DNA of 64,000 nt, taken from assembly GCA_036794825.1 (NCBI GenBank), contig DAIRGA010000006.1, forward strand, positions 104,247 to 168,246, given 5' to 3'. The translations under genes and the position numbers were made by a program. The notes under the pieces are model-generated. The model made no database searches. It was given only the letters and a program-made list of their open reading frames with translations, and was not told where the DNA came from. The stretch comes from RZYY01 sp036794825. GTDB lineage: Bacteria > Bacteroidota > Bacteroidia > Bacteroidales > 4484-276. The stretch's first letter is position 1, and each line of letters opens with the position of its first letter. This document shows, one piece after another, positions 1 through 9,474 of the stretch.

Positions 1-1388
1 CAGTTTTCCTTTTCATATCATTCTTCATTTCATTATTTAATGATGAAACAGCAGTCTTTCCTTTACTGTATAGTGCATTGATTGTATTAATATTTGGCTC
101 TTTCCCTCTGATTTATGTACCTTCATCACCTTTGCTTACTACACTTGAAGGAATGGTGACCATTGTGTTTGGCTGGTTAACCACCTGTATCATTGGTATG
201 CTCCCCTACGTGATGTGGGGTGGGGAATTTACACTTATAAACGCCTGGTTCGAAAGCGTTTCAGGTTATACTACAACAGGATCAACAATACTAAAGGATA
301 TTGAAGTACTCCCCAAAGGAATTTTATTCTGGAGATCCTCAACACATTGGATCGGGGGCCTGGGTGTTATCATTTTTGCACTTCTCATCCTTCCTCAACC
401 ATCAACCTCAAAAATGGTGCTCGTTCGCAACGAGATTTCTACTATCGCCAAATCGAACTTTCAGATGAAAGCGACCCAGGCTGTTCGGGCGCTTGCCTAT
501 GTTTACATTGGCCTTACATTGTTTGAAACTGTTTTGCTCTGGATTGCTGGCATGAGTTTGTTTGATGCACTAAATCACTCTTTCTCCACCATAGCCACTG
601 GCGGATTTTCGACCAAAAACTTAAGTATTGCTTATTTCGATAATCTCGCAGTTGAGATAATTATCATGGTATTTATGATCCTGTCAGGGTTGCATTTTGG
701 TCTTATCTATGCAACACTGGTCGGAAAACGCGATAATATCTTCAGGTCGGAAATCGTCAGAGCCTTCATATTCGTTTTGTTTTCCGGGATATTGTTAGTT
801 GCCGTAAAACTTTGGTGGAGCGGTTATGGAACTTTTTTGGAATCGCTTCGTCTGGCATCTTTCCAGGTAGTTTCCCTCGGAACAACCACGGGTTTTGCCA
901 CTGCTGATACTCCCAACTGGCCATTTTTTACGATCTTGATACTGATTTACTTCACCATTCAATGTGCCTGTGCCGGCTCTACTTCTGGTGGATTGAAGTT
1001 TGATCGTGTTTTGCTGTTTTTTAAATCTATTATATTGCAAATCAAGTCATTACAACATCCGCAGGGAGTCTTTGTTTTGAAAATAAATCACAGAACTGTT
1101 GAAGATTCCGTTCTGCAGAATTCGTTAATTTATATCTTGCTCTACCTCTCCATAATTCTAATCTCTACATTACTGATCACCTTTCAGGATGTTGACCTGA
1201 TTACTTCTTTTTCGGCGGCCGTAACCACCATCGGAAATGTTGGTCCTGGTTTCGGAGGTGTGAGTTCATTAGGGAATTTTGGTGCTTTACCCACTTTTTC
1301 CAAGTTTATTCTCACCATTAATATGTTGCTCGGACGGCTTGAAATCTTTAGTATTATTTCCTTGTTTTTCATTAAGTCCTGGAAATAG
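1..1388 (+). CDS. trkH: TrkH-family potassium uptake channel subunit (5' partial)
   Basis: Membrane pore subunit of a Trk/Ktr-type K+ uptake system. The frame is open from position 3 with no stop, so the N-terminus lies outside the window; a TTG at 78 is only the first start-like codon inside. All four pore-loop signatures of the TrkH/KtrB family are readable: TTTGST, ATGGFST, TTTGFAT and TIGNVGPG, each between hydrophobic helices. The visible part is about 460 residues, so probably only the first one or two helices are missing. The cytoplasmic partner TrkA is not visible and may lie just upstream. Family assignment is firm; the ion (K+ rather than Na+) is inferred from the filter glycines. 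Confidence 0.93.
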   Translation, partial: VFLFISFFISLFNDETAVFPLLYSALIVLIFGSFPLIYVPSSPLLTTLEGMVTIVFGWLTTCIIGMLPYVMWGGEFTLINAWFESVSGYTTTGSTILKDIEVLPKGILFWRSSTHWIGGLGVIIFALLILPQPSTSKMVLVRNEISTIAKSNFQMKATQAVRALAYVYIGLTLFETVLLWIAGMSLFDALNHSFSTIATGGFSTKNLSIAYFDNLAVEIIIMVFMILSGLHFGLIYATLVGKRDNIFRSEIVRAFIFVLFSGILLVAVKLWWSGYGTFLESLRLASFQVVSLGTTTGFATADTPNWPFFTILILIYFTIQCACAGSTSGGLKFDRVLLFFKSIILQIKSLQHPQGVFVLKINHRTVEDSVLQNSLIYILLYLSIILISTLLITFQDVDLITSFSAAVTTIGNVGPGFGGVSSLGNFGALPTFSKFILTINMLLGRLEIFSIISLFFIKSWK

Positions 1389-1477
1389 CTACTTCTAATT
1401 CATGGTAATTCTGTTTATTGACTTCTTGACCCTGAATCTCAGCCGGAGAAGATTCACTGCTTAATCACATTTTCACC

Positions 1478-1485
1478 TATTTTTG
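1478..1485 (+). promoter_or_regulatory. candidate -7 element for ligA
   Basis: TATTTTTG fits the Bacteroidota -7 consensus TAnnTTTG and lies 19 nt before the ligA start codon. No clear TTG -33 element is seen at the expected distance, so this is tentative. Confidence 0.35.
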
Positions 1486-1504
1486 AGTTTTAATTCTGAT
1501 TACC

Positions 1505-3556
1505 ATGACGCAACAGGAAGCGAAATTTCTCATTGACCAGCTAACCGGGGAACTAAACGAGCACAATTACCGGTATTATGTTCTTGCTGAACCAGTTATC
1601 TCCGACTTTGAGTTTGACATAAAAATGAAGCAGTTGGAAAACCTCGAGAGGGAGTTTCCACAACTTGCTGCCCAGGATTCTCCGGCAAAAAGGGTAGGAG
1701 GTGAGATCACCAAAGAGTTCAGGCAGGTTAAGCACCAATACCCGATGCTTTCGCTGGGAAATACTTATTCAGAGCAGGAGGTTACCGATTTTCTCAACCG
1801 GGTGGAGAAGGCAGTGGGTGATGCAGTAGAATATGTTTGTGAGTTGAAATACGACGGTGTTGCTATCGGGCTGCGTTATGAAGGTGGCCGTCTAAAAGCT
1901 GCGGTTACACGAGGAGATGGCGAGCAGGGCGACGATGTAACCACCAATGTAAAAACTATTCGCAGTGTTCCACTTAGGCTTCATTCTTATGAATTTCCGG
2001 CCAGGTTCGAGATACGTGGTGAAGTGATGCTGACAAGAGATGCTTTCGATAAAATCAACCGCGACAGGGAAGAGGAGGGTGACCAGCCATTTGCCAACCC
2101 GCGAAACGCCGCAGCAGGCAGCCTTAAAATGCAGGATTCGGCCGAGGTTGCCCGCCGCAACCTCGACTGCTTTCTCTATTATGTTGTAGGTGAGGGACTT
2201 CCCTTCGACAACCATTACGACAATATCCAGGAGTGCCGCAAATGGGGATTCAAAATTCCGAAATACATCGCAAAATGCAGAAGTAAAGAGGAGATTTTTG
2301 ACTTTATCAATTATTGGGGCGCCGCCCGCCGGGAGCTTAATTTCGATATTGACGGAGTGGTTATCAAAGTGAATAGCTTCGCACAACAGCAAACGCTGGG
2401 TTTCACGGCCAAATCGCCACGCTGGGCCATCGCCTATAAATATGCTGCCGAAAGCGCGTCAACAAGATTGCTTTCAATTGATTTTCAGGTGGGAAGAACG
2501 GGTGCAGTGACTCCCGTTGCCAACCTGGAGCCGGTTGTGCTGGCCGGAACAACCGTAAAACGCGCATCTTTGCACAACGCAGACATCATCAAAAAACTTG
2601 ATGTAAGGATTGATGACGTGGTTTTTGTGGAAAAAGGCGGAGAAATCATTCCCAAAATTACCGGCGTTGACATTTCAAAGCGTGCTGCAAGTTCGACCCC
2701 TTTTGCATTTATCACCCATTGCCCCGAATGCAATTCTGAACTAATACGCAACGAAGGCGAGGCAGCTTTTTATTGCCCCAACGATACCGGATGCCCCCCC
2801 CAAATCAAAGGAAAGCTCGAACATTTTATCTCCCGCAAAGCCATGAACATCGAAAGCCTGGGCGAAGGGAAGATCGAGATTTTGTATGAGAACCATCTGG
2901 TGAAGTCAGTATCCGACTTTTATCGTCTTAATAAAGATGATTTGCTCGGATTGGAAAAGATTTTTCCGGCAATGGATATGAAAAAAGAACGAAAGATCAG
3001 CTTCAGGGATAAGACAGTTGAAAACATCCTTACAGGTATTGAAAAGTCGAAGGATGTTCCTTTTCCACGAGTCCTTTATGCTTTGGGTATAAGGTATGTA
3101 GGCGAAACGGTTGCCCGAAAACTCGCAACCCATTTTGGAGATATTGAAACACTGCAAGTGGCGGATTTTGAGACCCTTACTTCGGTTCATGAAATAGGAG
3201 AGAGGATAGCAGTAAGCATCATACGGTATTTTAATAATCCTGTCCATCTTCAAATCATTAATGAATTGAAGTCAGCGGGGATCAGGCTAAAATCAGAAAC
3301 TGTTTCTGCGAATCCAGAGGGGAAATTGTCTGGAAAATCTTTTGTCATCAGCGGCGTTTTTTCCAATTTCACCCGTGATGAAATCAAAGCGGCAATTGAA
3401 AAACATGGGGGTAAAAATACCGGTTCGGTGAGTGGCAGCACCGATTTTCTGGTTGCCGGCGAAAATATGGGTCCGGCTAAACGGCAGAAAGCGGAAGCGC
3501 TCGGTGTAAAAATTATCAGCGAAGGTGAGTTTATAGAAATGATCGGCCTGGATTAA
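1505..3556 (+). CDS. ligA: NAD-dependent DNA ligase LigA
   Basis: Seals nicks during replication and repair using NAD+. The 683-residue length is typical. The adenylation lysine is K115 in the KYDG motif, the same position as in E. coli LigA. It is followed by the OB fold, a four-cysteine zinc finger (CPEC near residue 411, then two more cysteines about 20 residues on), a helix-hairpin-helix region and a C-terminal BRCT domain beginning near residue 610 (GKSFVISGVF). All domains are intact. The gene stands alone on the plus strand between trkH and the convergent DUF721-recF-ispH group. Confidence 0.97.
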   Translation: MTQQEAKFLIDQLTGELNEHNYRYYVLAEPVISDFEFDIKMKQLENLEREFPQLAAQDSPAKRVGGEITKEFRQVKHQYPMLSLGNTYSEQEVTDFLNRVEKAVGDAVEYVCELKYDGVAIGLRYEGGRLKAAVTRGDGEQGDDVTTNVKTIRSVPLRLHSYEFPARFEIRGEVMLTRDAFDKINRDREEEGDQPFANPRNAAAGSLKMQDSAEVARRNLDCFLYYVVGEGLPFDNHYDNIQECRKWGFKIPKYIAKCRSKEEIFDFINYWGAARRELNFDIDGVVIKVNSFAQQQTLGFTAKSPRWAIAYKYAAESASTRLLSIDFQVGRTGAVTPVANLEPVVLAGTTVKRASLHNADIIKKLDVRIDDVVFVEKGGEIIPKITGVDISKRAASSTPFAFITHCPECNSELIRNEGEAAFYCPNDTGCPPQIKGKLEHFISRKAMNIESLGEGKIEILYENHLVKSVSDFYRLNKDDLLGLEKIFPAMDMKKERKISFRDKTVENILTGIEKSKDVPFPRVLYALGIRYVGETVARKLATHFGDIETLQVADFETLTSVHEIGERIAVSIIRYFNNPVHLQIINELKSAGIRLKSETVSANPEGKLSGKSFVISGVFSNFTRDEIKAAIEKHGGKNTGSVSGSTDFLVAGENMGPAKRQKAEALGVKIISEGEFIEMIGLD

Positions 3557-3613
3557 ATCCGGAGTTATCTTTTGAAACGAATCAAGCAATAGGCCAGGTG
3601 CAGCCAGGAAGGG

Positions 3614-3910
3614 TCATCTCACCACCACTTCGTCAATCAGGTTGTCTTTTGCCTTTTTGTTGAGGGCTTTTTTGATTTTTTCGCGGGCATACATCAGCTC
3701 GTTGCGAAGTGCTGCCGAATCCACCTCAACATAAAGAACCCGTTTGTGAATCCTCAGATTGGTAGTATGACTTGCAATCATCTGGCCGACAACCGATTCC
3801 CACGAAGCCACCATCTGTACCTCTTTCAGTTTGTCTTCAAGATGAAGGTGACCGATCAGTTCACGGACCACTTCGCCTAAGGTCTGTTCGTTGGATGCCC
3901 TGAATGACAT
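3614..3910 (-). CDS. DUF721 (DciA-like) protein
   Basis: A 98-residue protein of the DUF721 family, recognised by the W-x3-VG-x2-I-x2-HT core (W48 to T59) and the following basic beta-hairpin. The family includes DciA, the helicase operator that replaces DnaC in most bacteria, but small Bacteroidota members next to recF are usually only called DUF721. It lies 5 nt downstream of recF on the same strand, so the two are probably co-transcribed, which fits a role in replication or repair. The helicase-loading function is an inference from the family. Confidence 0.82.
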   Translation of the reverse strand: MSFRASNEQTLGEVVRELIGHLHLEDKLKEVQMVASWESVVGQMIASHTTNLRIHKRVLYVEVDSAALRNELMYAREKIKKALNKKAKDNLIDEVVVR

Positions 3911-3915
3911 GATAA

Positions 3916-5037
3916 TCAGCTTTTAAGGTTTGGAGTTTCGGTAACAGCGCCGTTCTTAATCAAAAAAATCCGATAGCTGTTGGATATCTTCGTGAGCAGA
4001 TGTTCGATTCTTTCCTGCTGGGTGTCGGTGATAAAGACCTGTCCGAAAGTATTTTCAGCAACCAATTGAATGAGCTGCTCCACACGCTTGTCATCGAGTT
4101 TATCGAAAATGTCGTCGAGGAGAATCAGCGGCTTGTAGCCCTTTAGCTCCCTGATGTACATGTATTGCGCAAGCCGAAGAGCGACTATGAAGGATTTTTG
4201 CTGCCCCTGCGATCCGAACTTTTTGATGGGGTGCCCCTGAATATTGAAAATCAAATCGTCTTTATGGATTCCTCCGGTGGTGAATCTCAGCGCTTTATCC
4301 CGGTCGAGGGTTATCGCGAGCAGCTCTTCAAAACTCTTTTCGTTGAGCTGAGAATCATAAATGATCGTACCGGCATCTTTTCCTCCGGACACCATTTCGA
4401 AGTATTGGTTGAACAGAGGCAGATATTCAGCAATGAATTTTTTCCTGGCCGGAAAAATTAGGTTTCCGGGCTCGATGATTTGCTGGTTCCAGACTTCGAG
4501 CAGCGAAAGGTCAAAGTAGTTTTTTTCGCCGAACGATTTAAGCAGCGAGTTTCGCTGGGCGAGGGCTTTGTTGTAGTTGATCAGGTTGTCGAGATAGAGG
4601 GGGTCAAACTGGCTGATTACGCTGTCAATAAACCGTCGCCGCACCTCGCTGCCCTCGTTGATAAGGTCGCGGTCGTATGGCGAGATCATCACCAGAGCGT
4701 ATTTTCCGATGTGGTCAGCCAGCCGCTGGTACTCCTTTTTATTGAGTTTGAAACTTTTCTTCTGGTTTCTTTTCTGGACACAATGGATGATGTCAGTTTT
4801 TTCTTCATTCACCTCAATCTCACCTAATATGGAAAAATATTCCTGGTCGTGCCTGATGTTTTGCGTATCCACCGAATTGAAGTAGCTCTTACAAAATGAG
4901 AGATAGTAAATAGCGTCGAGCAGGTTGGTTTTGCCGGCTGCGTTGTCGCCGATAAAGCAATTTACTTTGGGTGAAAAGGCAACCGAAGCCGTTTCGCAGT
5001 TTTTGAAATCGTGAATATGGAGTGTTTTAAGGTACAT
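3916..5037 (-). CDS. recF: DNA replication and repair protein RecF
   Basis: SMC-like ATPase that helps load RecA on single-stranded gaps. Walker A is GDNAAGKT near residue 30, the ABC signature is GSQGQQKS near residue 276, and Walker B is LILLDDIFDKLD near residue 306. The 373-residue length is normal. Its start codon overlaps the last base of ispH at 5037, and DUF721 follows after 5 nt, so ispH-recF-DUF721 looks like one minus-strand operon. RecF is not beside dnaN here, unlike the dnaA-dnaN-recF order of many bacteria. Confidence 0.96.
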   Translation of the reverse strand: MYLKTLHIHDFKNCETASVAFSPKVNCFIGDNAAGKTNLLDAIYYLSFCKSYFNSVDTQNIRHDQEYFSILGEIEVNEEKTDIIHCVQKRNQKKSFKLNKKEYQRLADHIGKYALVMISPYDRDLINEGSEVRRRFIDSVISQFDPLYLDNLINYNKALAQRNSLLKSFGEKNYFDLSLLEVWNQQIIEPGNLIFPARKKFIAEYLPLFNQYFEMVSGGKDAGTIIYDSQLNEKSFEELLAITLDRDKALRFTTGGIHKDDLIFNIQGHPIKKFGSQGQQKSFIVALRLAQYMYIRELKGYKPLILLDDIFDKLDDKRVEQLIQLVAENTFGQVFITDTQQERIEHLLTKISNSYRIFLIKNGAVTETPNLKS

Positions 5038-5918
5038 CAGTCTTTTTTGAGCGGGTTGATCTTGTGTTCAATTTTTTTCAGCAGCCAGATGGGTGTGGAG
5101 GTGGCGCCGGTAATTCCGATCGAATTTTGACTATTAAGCCATTCCTCTCTTATCATGCTTTCATTTTCCACAAAAAATGAGTTGGTATTGATTTTTTGAC
5201 AGAGGTTGAAAAGATACCGGCTGTTGGATGAATTTTTATCACCCACAAAAATAATCAAATCATGTTTCAGGGCAAAGTCAACAATCTGTTTCTTCCTGTT
5301 TCTTACATGGCTGCATATACTGTTGGTTATAAACAACTTTGAACCGGGAGCGCTATTTTGCTGCTTTAGCCGGATTTCAATCTCCGTTTTTACTTCTTCA
5401 AAAATGTCTTCGTCTGCCGTAGTTTGTGCAAAAAGATAAACTGGCCTTGTCGTATCAACCTGTTCCAGGTCTGAAATTGTTTCAACCACAATTGCCTGAT
5501 TTCCGGCATTTCCTGCCAATCCTATGACCTCCGGATGGTTATTCTTTCCGACGATCACAATCTGCCGGTCATCCTTTTCCCTATCCAGCCACAATTTTTT
5601 AACTTTTTCCTGAAGTTTAAGCACCACCTTGCAGGTTGCGTCAGTTACTTCAAGTCCTTGTTGTCGGGCTTTCAGATAAGTTTCCGGGGGTTCGCCGTGT
5701 GCCCTCAGCAAGATGCGGCTATTATGGAGTTCATCCAGGCGTGATTGGTCAATTGTGCTCATTCCCAACTTATTCAAGCGGATTTCTTCTTCTTTGTTAT
5801 GCACAATTTGCCCAAGCGAAAAAAACTCTTTTCCGTCTGCCAGTTTTTCTTCTGCCAGTTGTATAGCTCTTTTTACCCCAAAGCAAAAACCCGCACCGGG
5901 ATCAATCGCAGTTTTCAT
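5037..5918 (-). CDS. ispH: 4-hydroxy-3-methylbut-2-enyl diphosphate reductase IspH
   Basis: Last enzyme of the MEP isoprenoid pathway, giving IPP and DMAPP. The three cluster cysteines are at C12 (GFCFGV), C96 (DATCKVV) and C202 (NSICSHV), close to the E. coli positions; the substrate histidines are H40, H74 and H128. The AQTTADE and SSNSRY motifs are present. One oddity is Lys97 after the second cysteine, where most homologues have proline (DATCP). Length 293 is typical of the short form without an S1 domain. First gene of the ispH-recF-DUF721 group. Confidence 0.96.
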   Translation of the reverse strand: MKTAIDPGAGFCFGVKRAIQLAEEKLADGKEFFSLGQIVHNKEEEIRLNKLGMSTIDQSRLDELHNSRILLRAHGEPPETYLKARQQGLEVTDATCKVVLKLQEKVKKLWLDREKDDRQIVIVGKNNHPEVIGLAGNAGNQAIVVETISDLEQVDTTRPVYLFAQTTADEDIFEEVKTEIEIRLKQQNSAPGSKLFITNSICSHVRNRKKQIVDFALKHDLIIFVGDKNSSNSRYLFNLCQKINTNSFFVENESMIREEWLNSQNSIGITGATSTPIWLLKKIEHKINPLKKD

Positions 5919-6014
5919 GCTTAATTATTCGGTTTGCAAAATAATGGTTTATTTTCGCAGGTTAGAATGATATCAGAATAGTTTTTTCGACTATATGATC
6001 AAAATCCTGATAAT

Positions 6015-6614
6015 ATGAATGATTACAGTTACAATACAAGATTGGAAATTCCCAGGCTTTTTTACGACAGCATCAGTAATATGCCCATCGAAAAATGCCA
6101 GGTTTGCAACAAGAAAATTGTGGAAACCGACAGCGAATATCTTATTGAGAAGGTTTACAGGAAAAACCCGGTTTCGGGTAATATGGAGGTGATGTTCGAA
6201 TATGCGATTTGCTTTGCGTGTGCTGTTGCGTTTGTGAACAGCTACTCAGCGCAGTCGAAGGAAAATTTGCACCGATACTTTAACGAACATTTGGCGGGCA
6301 ACTTCACCCAGTTTTTCAATAAGCCAATCCGCACCGAGTTGGATGTTTACGATCAGTTGTCCAATTGTGCAATTACGGGAAAGAAAGTTTCCGAACTGGA
6401 AGAGTACCAGATTGTTGGGCGGTTTAAAGGCGGGTTTCTGAAGTTGGAAGAGCCTCCATTTGTGATCGGGAGTGGCTCTATGGACGAGGTTACTGATCTT
6501 TTATCCAACGAGACCATCAATAATATGGACGATTTTACGGGTCGTTACCTCACCGGTCCACCAGAGTTCCGCGACTTTTTTAAATCGCCACGCCGCAGGC
6601 CAGTATTGATTTAG
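6015..6614 (+). CDS. hypothetical protein with paired CxxC motifs
   Basis: A 199-residue soluble protein I do not recognise. It has two CxxC pairs, C28/C31 and C66/C69, spaced like a zinc ribbon, followed by a mixed charged region and a basic C-terminus ending PRRRPVLI. There is no signal peptide or membrane segment, so it is likely cytoplasmic. The single-gene unit is divergent from ispH and ends 3 nt from the end of the convergent dihydroorotate-dehydrogenase-like gene, with no room for a terminator between them. Zinc binding is an inference from the cysteines. Confidence 0.75.
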   Translation: MNDYSYNTRLEIPRLFYDSISNMPIEKCQVCNKKIVETDSEYLIEKVYRKNPVSGNMEVMFEYAICFACAVAFVNSYSAQSKENLHRYFNEHLAGNFTQFFNKPIRTELDVYDQLSNCAITGKKVSELEEYQIVGRFKGGFLKLEEPPFVIGSGSMDEVTDLLSNETINNMDDFTGRYLTGPPEFRDFFKSPRRRPVLI

Positions 6615-6617
6615 CGG

Positions 6618-7610
6618 TTATTCGATCCCGGCAAAGTGTTTCATAAACTGAACCCGTTCGTAGGCTGCAGGGTTCTCGGCAAATTTCACACTCAGTTTTC
6701 CGATAAATTCGTCTGTGGTTTTGAATTCATGTTTATCCATCCATTGCTCGATGAACCGGGTGATTTCGCCAATAGCTTCGAACCCGTTTTTGTAGAGCAC
6801 TGAGGCTATCTGAACTGCCTTTGCGCCGGCAAGCAATAGTTTTACAGCGCCTTCGCCGTCATGAACACCTGTTGAACCGGCAATATCGCAGTGCAGTCTG
6901 TCGCTCAGCATGGCAATCCAGCGTAAAGTGGTGTAAATTTCATCTTTTGTACTGAAAACATGCGTGGAGGTAACTTTGAACTTATCTATGTCAATATCAG
7001 GTGAATAGAACCGATTGAACATCACCATTCCCGAAATGCCGGTCCAGGAAAGTTTGAGTGCAGTTTTGGCCAATCCAGAAAAATAGTAGCTGATTTTCAG
7101 CGCAACCGGTATCGAAACCTGGCGCATCACTTCCATTACCACGTCGAAATAGAGCTGCTCGTTTTGTGCCGGGTCGCGTTTGGTGTCTGACGGAAGGATG
7201 AATACGTTGAGCTCAAGTCCGTCTGCGCCGGCGTTTTCAATCTTTTTGGCGAACGAAGTCCACTCTGATGCAGTGTAACAATTGATGCTGGCAATCAGTG
7301 GAATAGTAATGGATTTCTTTCCTTTTTCGATCAGACGGAGGTAGTCGTTTACATCCCTCTCCTTCGTGTAATTGCTGATGTAATCCTCCGCTTCGGGATA
7401 GAAATAATTTTCCCGGTTGTCGGAGCTGTTCATTACTTTATTCACTTCATGCATGATCTGCTCTTCGAAAAGAGACTTTAGAATGATGGCCGCTGCGCCA
7501 TGTTTTTCGAGCGCCTGCAGGTTTTCAACAGTTTTGTTTAGCCCTGAACTGCCGGCAATAATCGGGTTTTTTAATTTAAAACCCATGTAGTTGGTACTTA
7601 GATTTGCCAT
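6618..7610 (-). CDS. dihydroorotate dehydrogenase-like flavoprotein
   Basis: A 330-residue TIM-barrel protein of the dihydroorotate/dihydropyrimidine dehydrogenase family, likely to bind FMN: GSSGLNKTVENL at the N-terminus and a C-terminal GAKAVQIASVLY phosphate-binding strand-loop. The loop that carries the catalytic Cys or Ser in true PyrD (LNxSCP) reads LELNVFILPSD (133-142) and has no Cys or Ser at the base position. It therefore probably does not make orotate. No PyrK-like electron transfer partner is adjacent. Function unknown; family assignment is sound. Confidence 0.88.
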   Translation of the reverse strand: MANLSTNYMGFKLKNPIIAGSSGLNKTVENLQALEKHGAAAIILKSLFEEQIMHEVNKVMNSSDNRENYFYPEAEDYISNYTKERDVNDYLRLIEKGKKSITIPLIASINCYTASEWTSFAKKIENAGADGLELNVFILPSDTKRDPAQNEQLYFDVVMEVMRQVSIPVALKISYYFSGLAKTALKLSWTGISGMVMFNRFYSPDIDIDKFKVTSTHVFSTKDEIYTTLRWIAMLSDRLHCDIAGSTGVHDGEGAVKLLLAGAKAVQIASVLYKNGFEAIGEITRFIEQWMDKHEFKTTDEFIGKLSVKFAENPAAYERVQFMKHFAGIE

Positions 7611-7810
7611 GATTAAGTGTTGTTGATGAACAGTTATGCTTTTGAATTTGCTAACAAAAATAGGAATTAGTTTTTAATGGGCTGGATTTGACTTTAAATC
7701 AGGTAATTTATAATCAATTTAAAAACTTGCTGTTATCCTCTGGTCATGTTGGATCTGAAAAATGTTCCTGAACGAATTCTCCTCAGAATCACGATAATGG
7801 TCGAAATTCT

Positions 7811-7818
7811 TAATTTTG
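7811..7818 (+). promoter_or_regulatory. candidate -7 element for the serine hydrolase gene
   Basis: TAATTTTG matches TAnnTTTG and ends 25 nt before the chosen ATG at 7844, which would give a very short leader. No convincing -33 TTG. Confidence 0.4.
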
Positions 7819-7843
7819 GAATCTTTTTCAAACAGGTGTTTTG

Positions 7844-8962
7844 ATGAGAAAAATTGTCATCATTCCTTTATTGTTCATCGTCATCATCTTAATCACTTCA
7901 TGTCATGTCGGACGGTTTTTTTACTGGAATATGGCTGATGTGTACGATTTCAGAAAGTTTCCGGCCGAGTATGTAGGCAAGGGGGAAAGGAGTTTTCGTT
8001 TCGCTGAGCTCTCGTTGCCAAAAGAACCTTGTTTACCTGAAGGATTTACCGGTAGCAAAAAGACCTCTGGCTTTAATGACTTTCTGAAGGATACTAAAAC
8101 AGTGGCGTTTATGATTATCCGAAACGACACAATTTTGTATGAAAATTATTTTGATGATTTTTCTGAGAATGAGATGATTGCTTCATTTTCAGTTAGTAAG
8201 TCATATGTTTCGGCTTTGACAGGGATAGCTTTGGAAGAGGGGTACATCAAATCTGTAAACCAACCTATCACTGATTTTATTCCCGAACTTCTGGAATCCG
8301 ACCCCCGTTTTTCGGAAATTACCCTTGAACACCTTCTGAATATGCGTTCAGGAATTAAATTCGATGAAGGTTACGCTACACCTTTCAGTGATATGGCTAA
8401 GTACTATTACGGAACAAATCTGAAAAACTATATCCGGAAACTTGAGATAAGCCGTTCGCCGGATCTGGAATACGACTACATCAGCGTGAATGGCTTGCTG
8501 CTGGGTATTGCTGTGGAGCGCGCTACCGGATATAATCTGGCCAAATACCTGGAGCAGAAGATATGGATTCCCCTTGAGATGGAATATGATGCTACGTGGA
8601 ATTTCGATAGCCCAAGAGGAAATCAAATAAAGGCATTTTGTTGTATCAATGCCCGCGCAGTGGATATGGCGAAATTCGGCAGGCTTTACCTTAACCAGGG
8701 TAACTGGAACGGCAGGCAGATTGTGCCAAAATCATGGGTTGAAGCAACTTTGAATGCCAACAAAAGTTCAAGGGATTCGCAAGGTTACCCATATTCTTAC
8801 CAATGGCGGGTAAAAGATGATGGTGCATTTTTTGCCAAAGGAATCCTGGGACAGTACATTTATGTTAATCCAGAAAAGAATGTGATCATTGTAAGGATGG
8901 GAAAACGGGACTCTGGTGTGCAATGGGCTTCACTTTTCGAGCAAATCTGCCATCAGCTCTGA
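7844..8962 (+). CDS. serine hydrolase of the beta-lactamase/penicillin-binding family (lipoprotein)
   Basis: Class C beta-lactamase-like hydrolase, probably a D-amino-acid esterase or peptidase at the cell envelope. From the ATG at 7844 the first 20 residues form a lipoprotein signal ending ITSC (Cys20); the TTG at 7841 is the only earlier in-frame start and is less likely because ATG follows it at once. The nucleophile motif SxxK is S116-VS-K119, the tyrosine motif is YIS at 212, and the C-terminal glycine-rich strand reads KGILGQYIYV in place of the usual HxG/KTG. Substrate cannot be told from sequence. Transcribed alone, convergent with the thioesterase 13 nt away. Confidence 0.88.
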   Translation: MRKIVIIPLLFIVIILITSCHVGRFFYWNMADVYDFRKFPAEYVGKGERSFRFAELSLPKEPCLPEGFTGSKKTSGFNDFLKDTKTVAFMIIRNDTILYENYFDDFSENEMIASFSVSKSYVSALTGIALEEGYIKSVNQPITDFIPELLESDPRFSEITLEHLLNMRSGIKFDEGYATPFSDMAKYYYGTNLKNYIRKLEISRSPDLEYDYISVNGLLLGIAVERATGYNLAKYLEQKIWIPLEMEYDATWNFDSPRGNQIKAFCCINARAVDMAKFGRLYLNQGNWNGRQIVPKSWVEATLNANKSSRDSQGYPYSYQWRVKDDGAFFAKGILGQYIYVNPEKNVIIVRMGKRDSGVQWASLFEQICHQL

Positions 8963-8975
8963 AAACGTTTTCCGC

Positions 8976-9464
8976 TTATTTCCCCTCCGTGAAATAGAAA
9001 TCAGCAGCTTCAGGATAGAAGTACTTTTCGCGGGCAATTTTTTCGGGGAAAGTAAAATATTGAATCGCTCCCTGTGCACACAGTTGATTATCAGAGTCGA
9101 ACAACTCAGCGCGGATGTCAGCAAGATTGCGCCGTGTTTCTATCAGACTGGCTTTTAGCAGAACCGGCCCTTTAGTCACATAAACCGGTTTTCGGTATTT
9201 GATTTCGATTTTCGAGGTTACTCCGGCTGTTTTCAATTTTACATAAACGTACCAGCTTGCTATTTCATCCAGCAGCGTGGCCTGGATGCCACCATGAAGC
9301 AGGTTGTTGTATCCCTGAAAATCAGGGTTTGGCTGCCAGGTTGCAGTAATGGTCTCGCCTTCATCAACAAAATTGAGGCGCAGGCCTGCAGGGTTGTCCG
9401 GTGAACACCCAAAACAATTGTAGCCCTGGTGTTTGGTAAAAGGATTGCGGACTTTTCGGAACAT
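8976..9464 (-). CDS. PaaI/YbgC-type hotdog thioesterase family protein
   Basis: A 162-residue hotdog-fold protein of the acyl-CoA thioesterase superfamily. The motif LLHGGIQATLLDE (H57-G58-G59, with the acidic residue on the following helix) is the usual active-site element of the PaaI/4HBT group, and KIEIKYRKPVYVTKGPVL is the central strand pair. Unusual is an N-terminal C17-FG-C20 pair before the hotdog core, common in a Bacteroidota subgroup. Probably hydrolyses an acyl-CoA in the cytoplasm; the substrate is unknown. The MORN-like gene lies 10 nt upstream on the same strand and may be co-transcribed. Confidence 0.85.
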   Translation of the reverse strand: MFRKVRNPFTKHQGYNCFGCSPDNPAGLRLNFVDEGETITATWQPNPDFQGYNNLLHGGIQATLLDEIASWYVYVKLKTAGVTSKIEIKYRKPVYVTKGPVLLKASLIETRRNLADIRAELFDSDNQLCAQGAIQYFTFPEKIAREKYFYPEAADFYFTEGK

Positions 9465-9474
9465 GGCAATAATT

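Noticed and set aside
1892..2392. A 166-codon minus-strand frame inside ligA
   Set aside because: Antisense to a firmly identified gene, with no recognisable motif.
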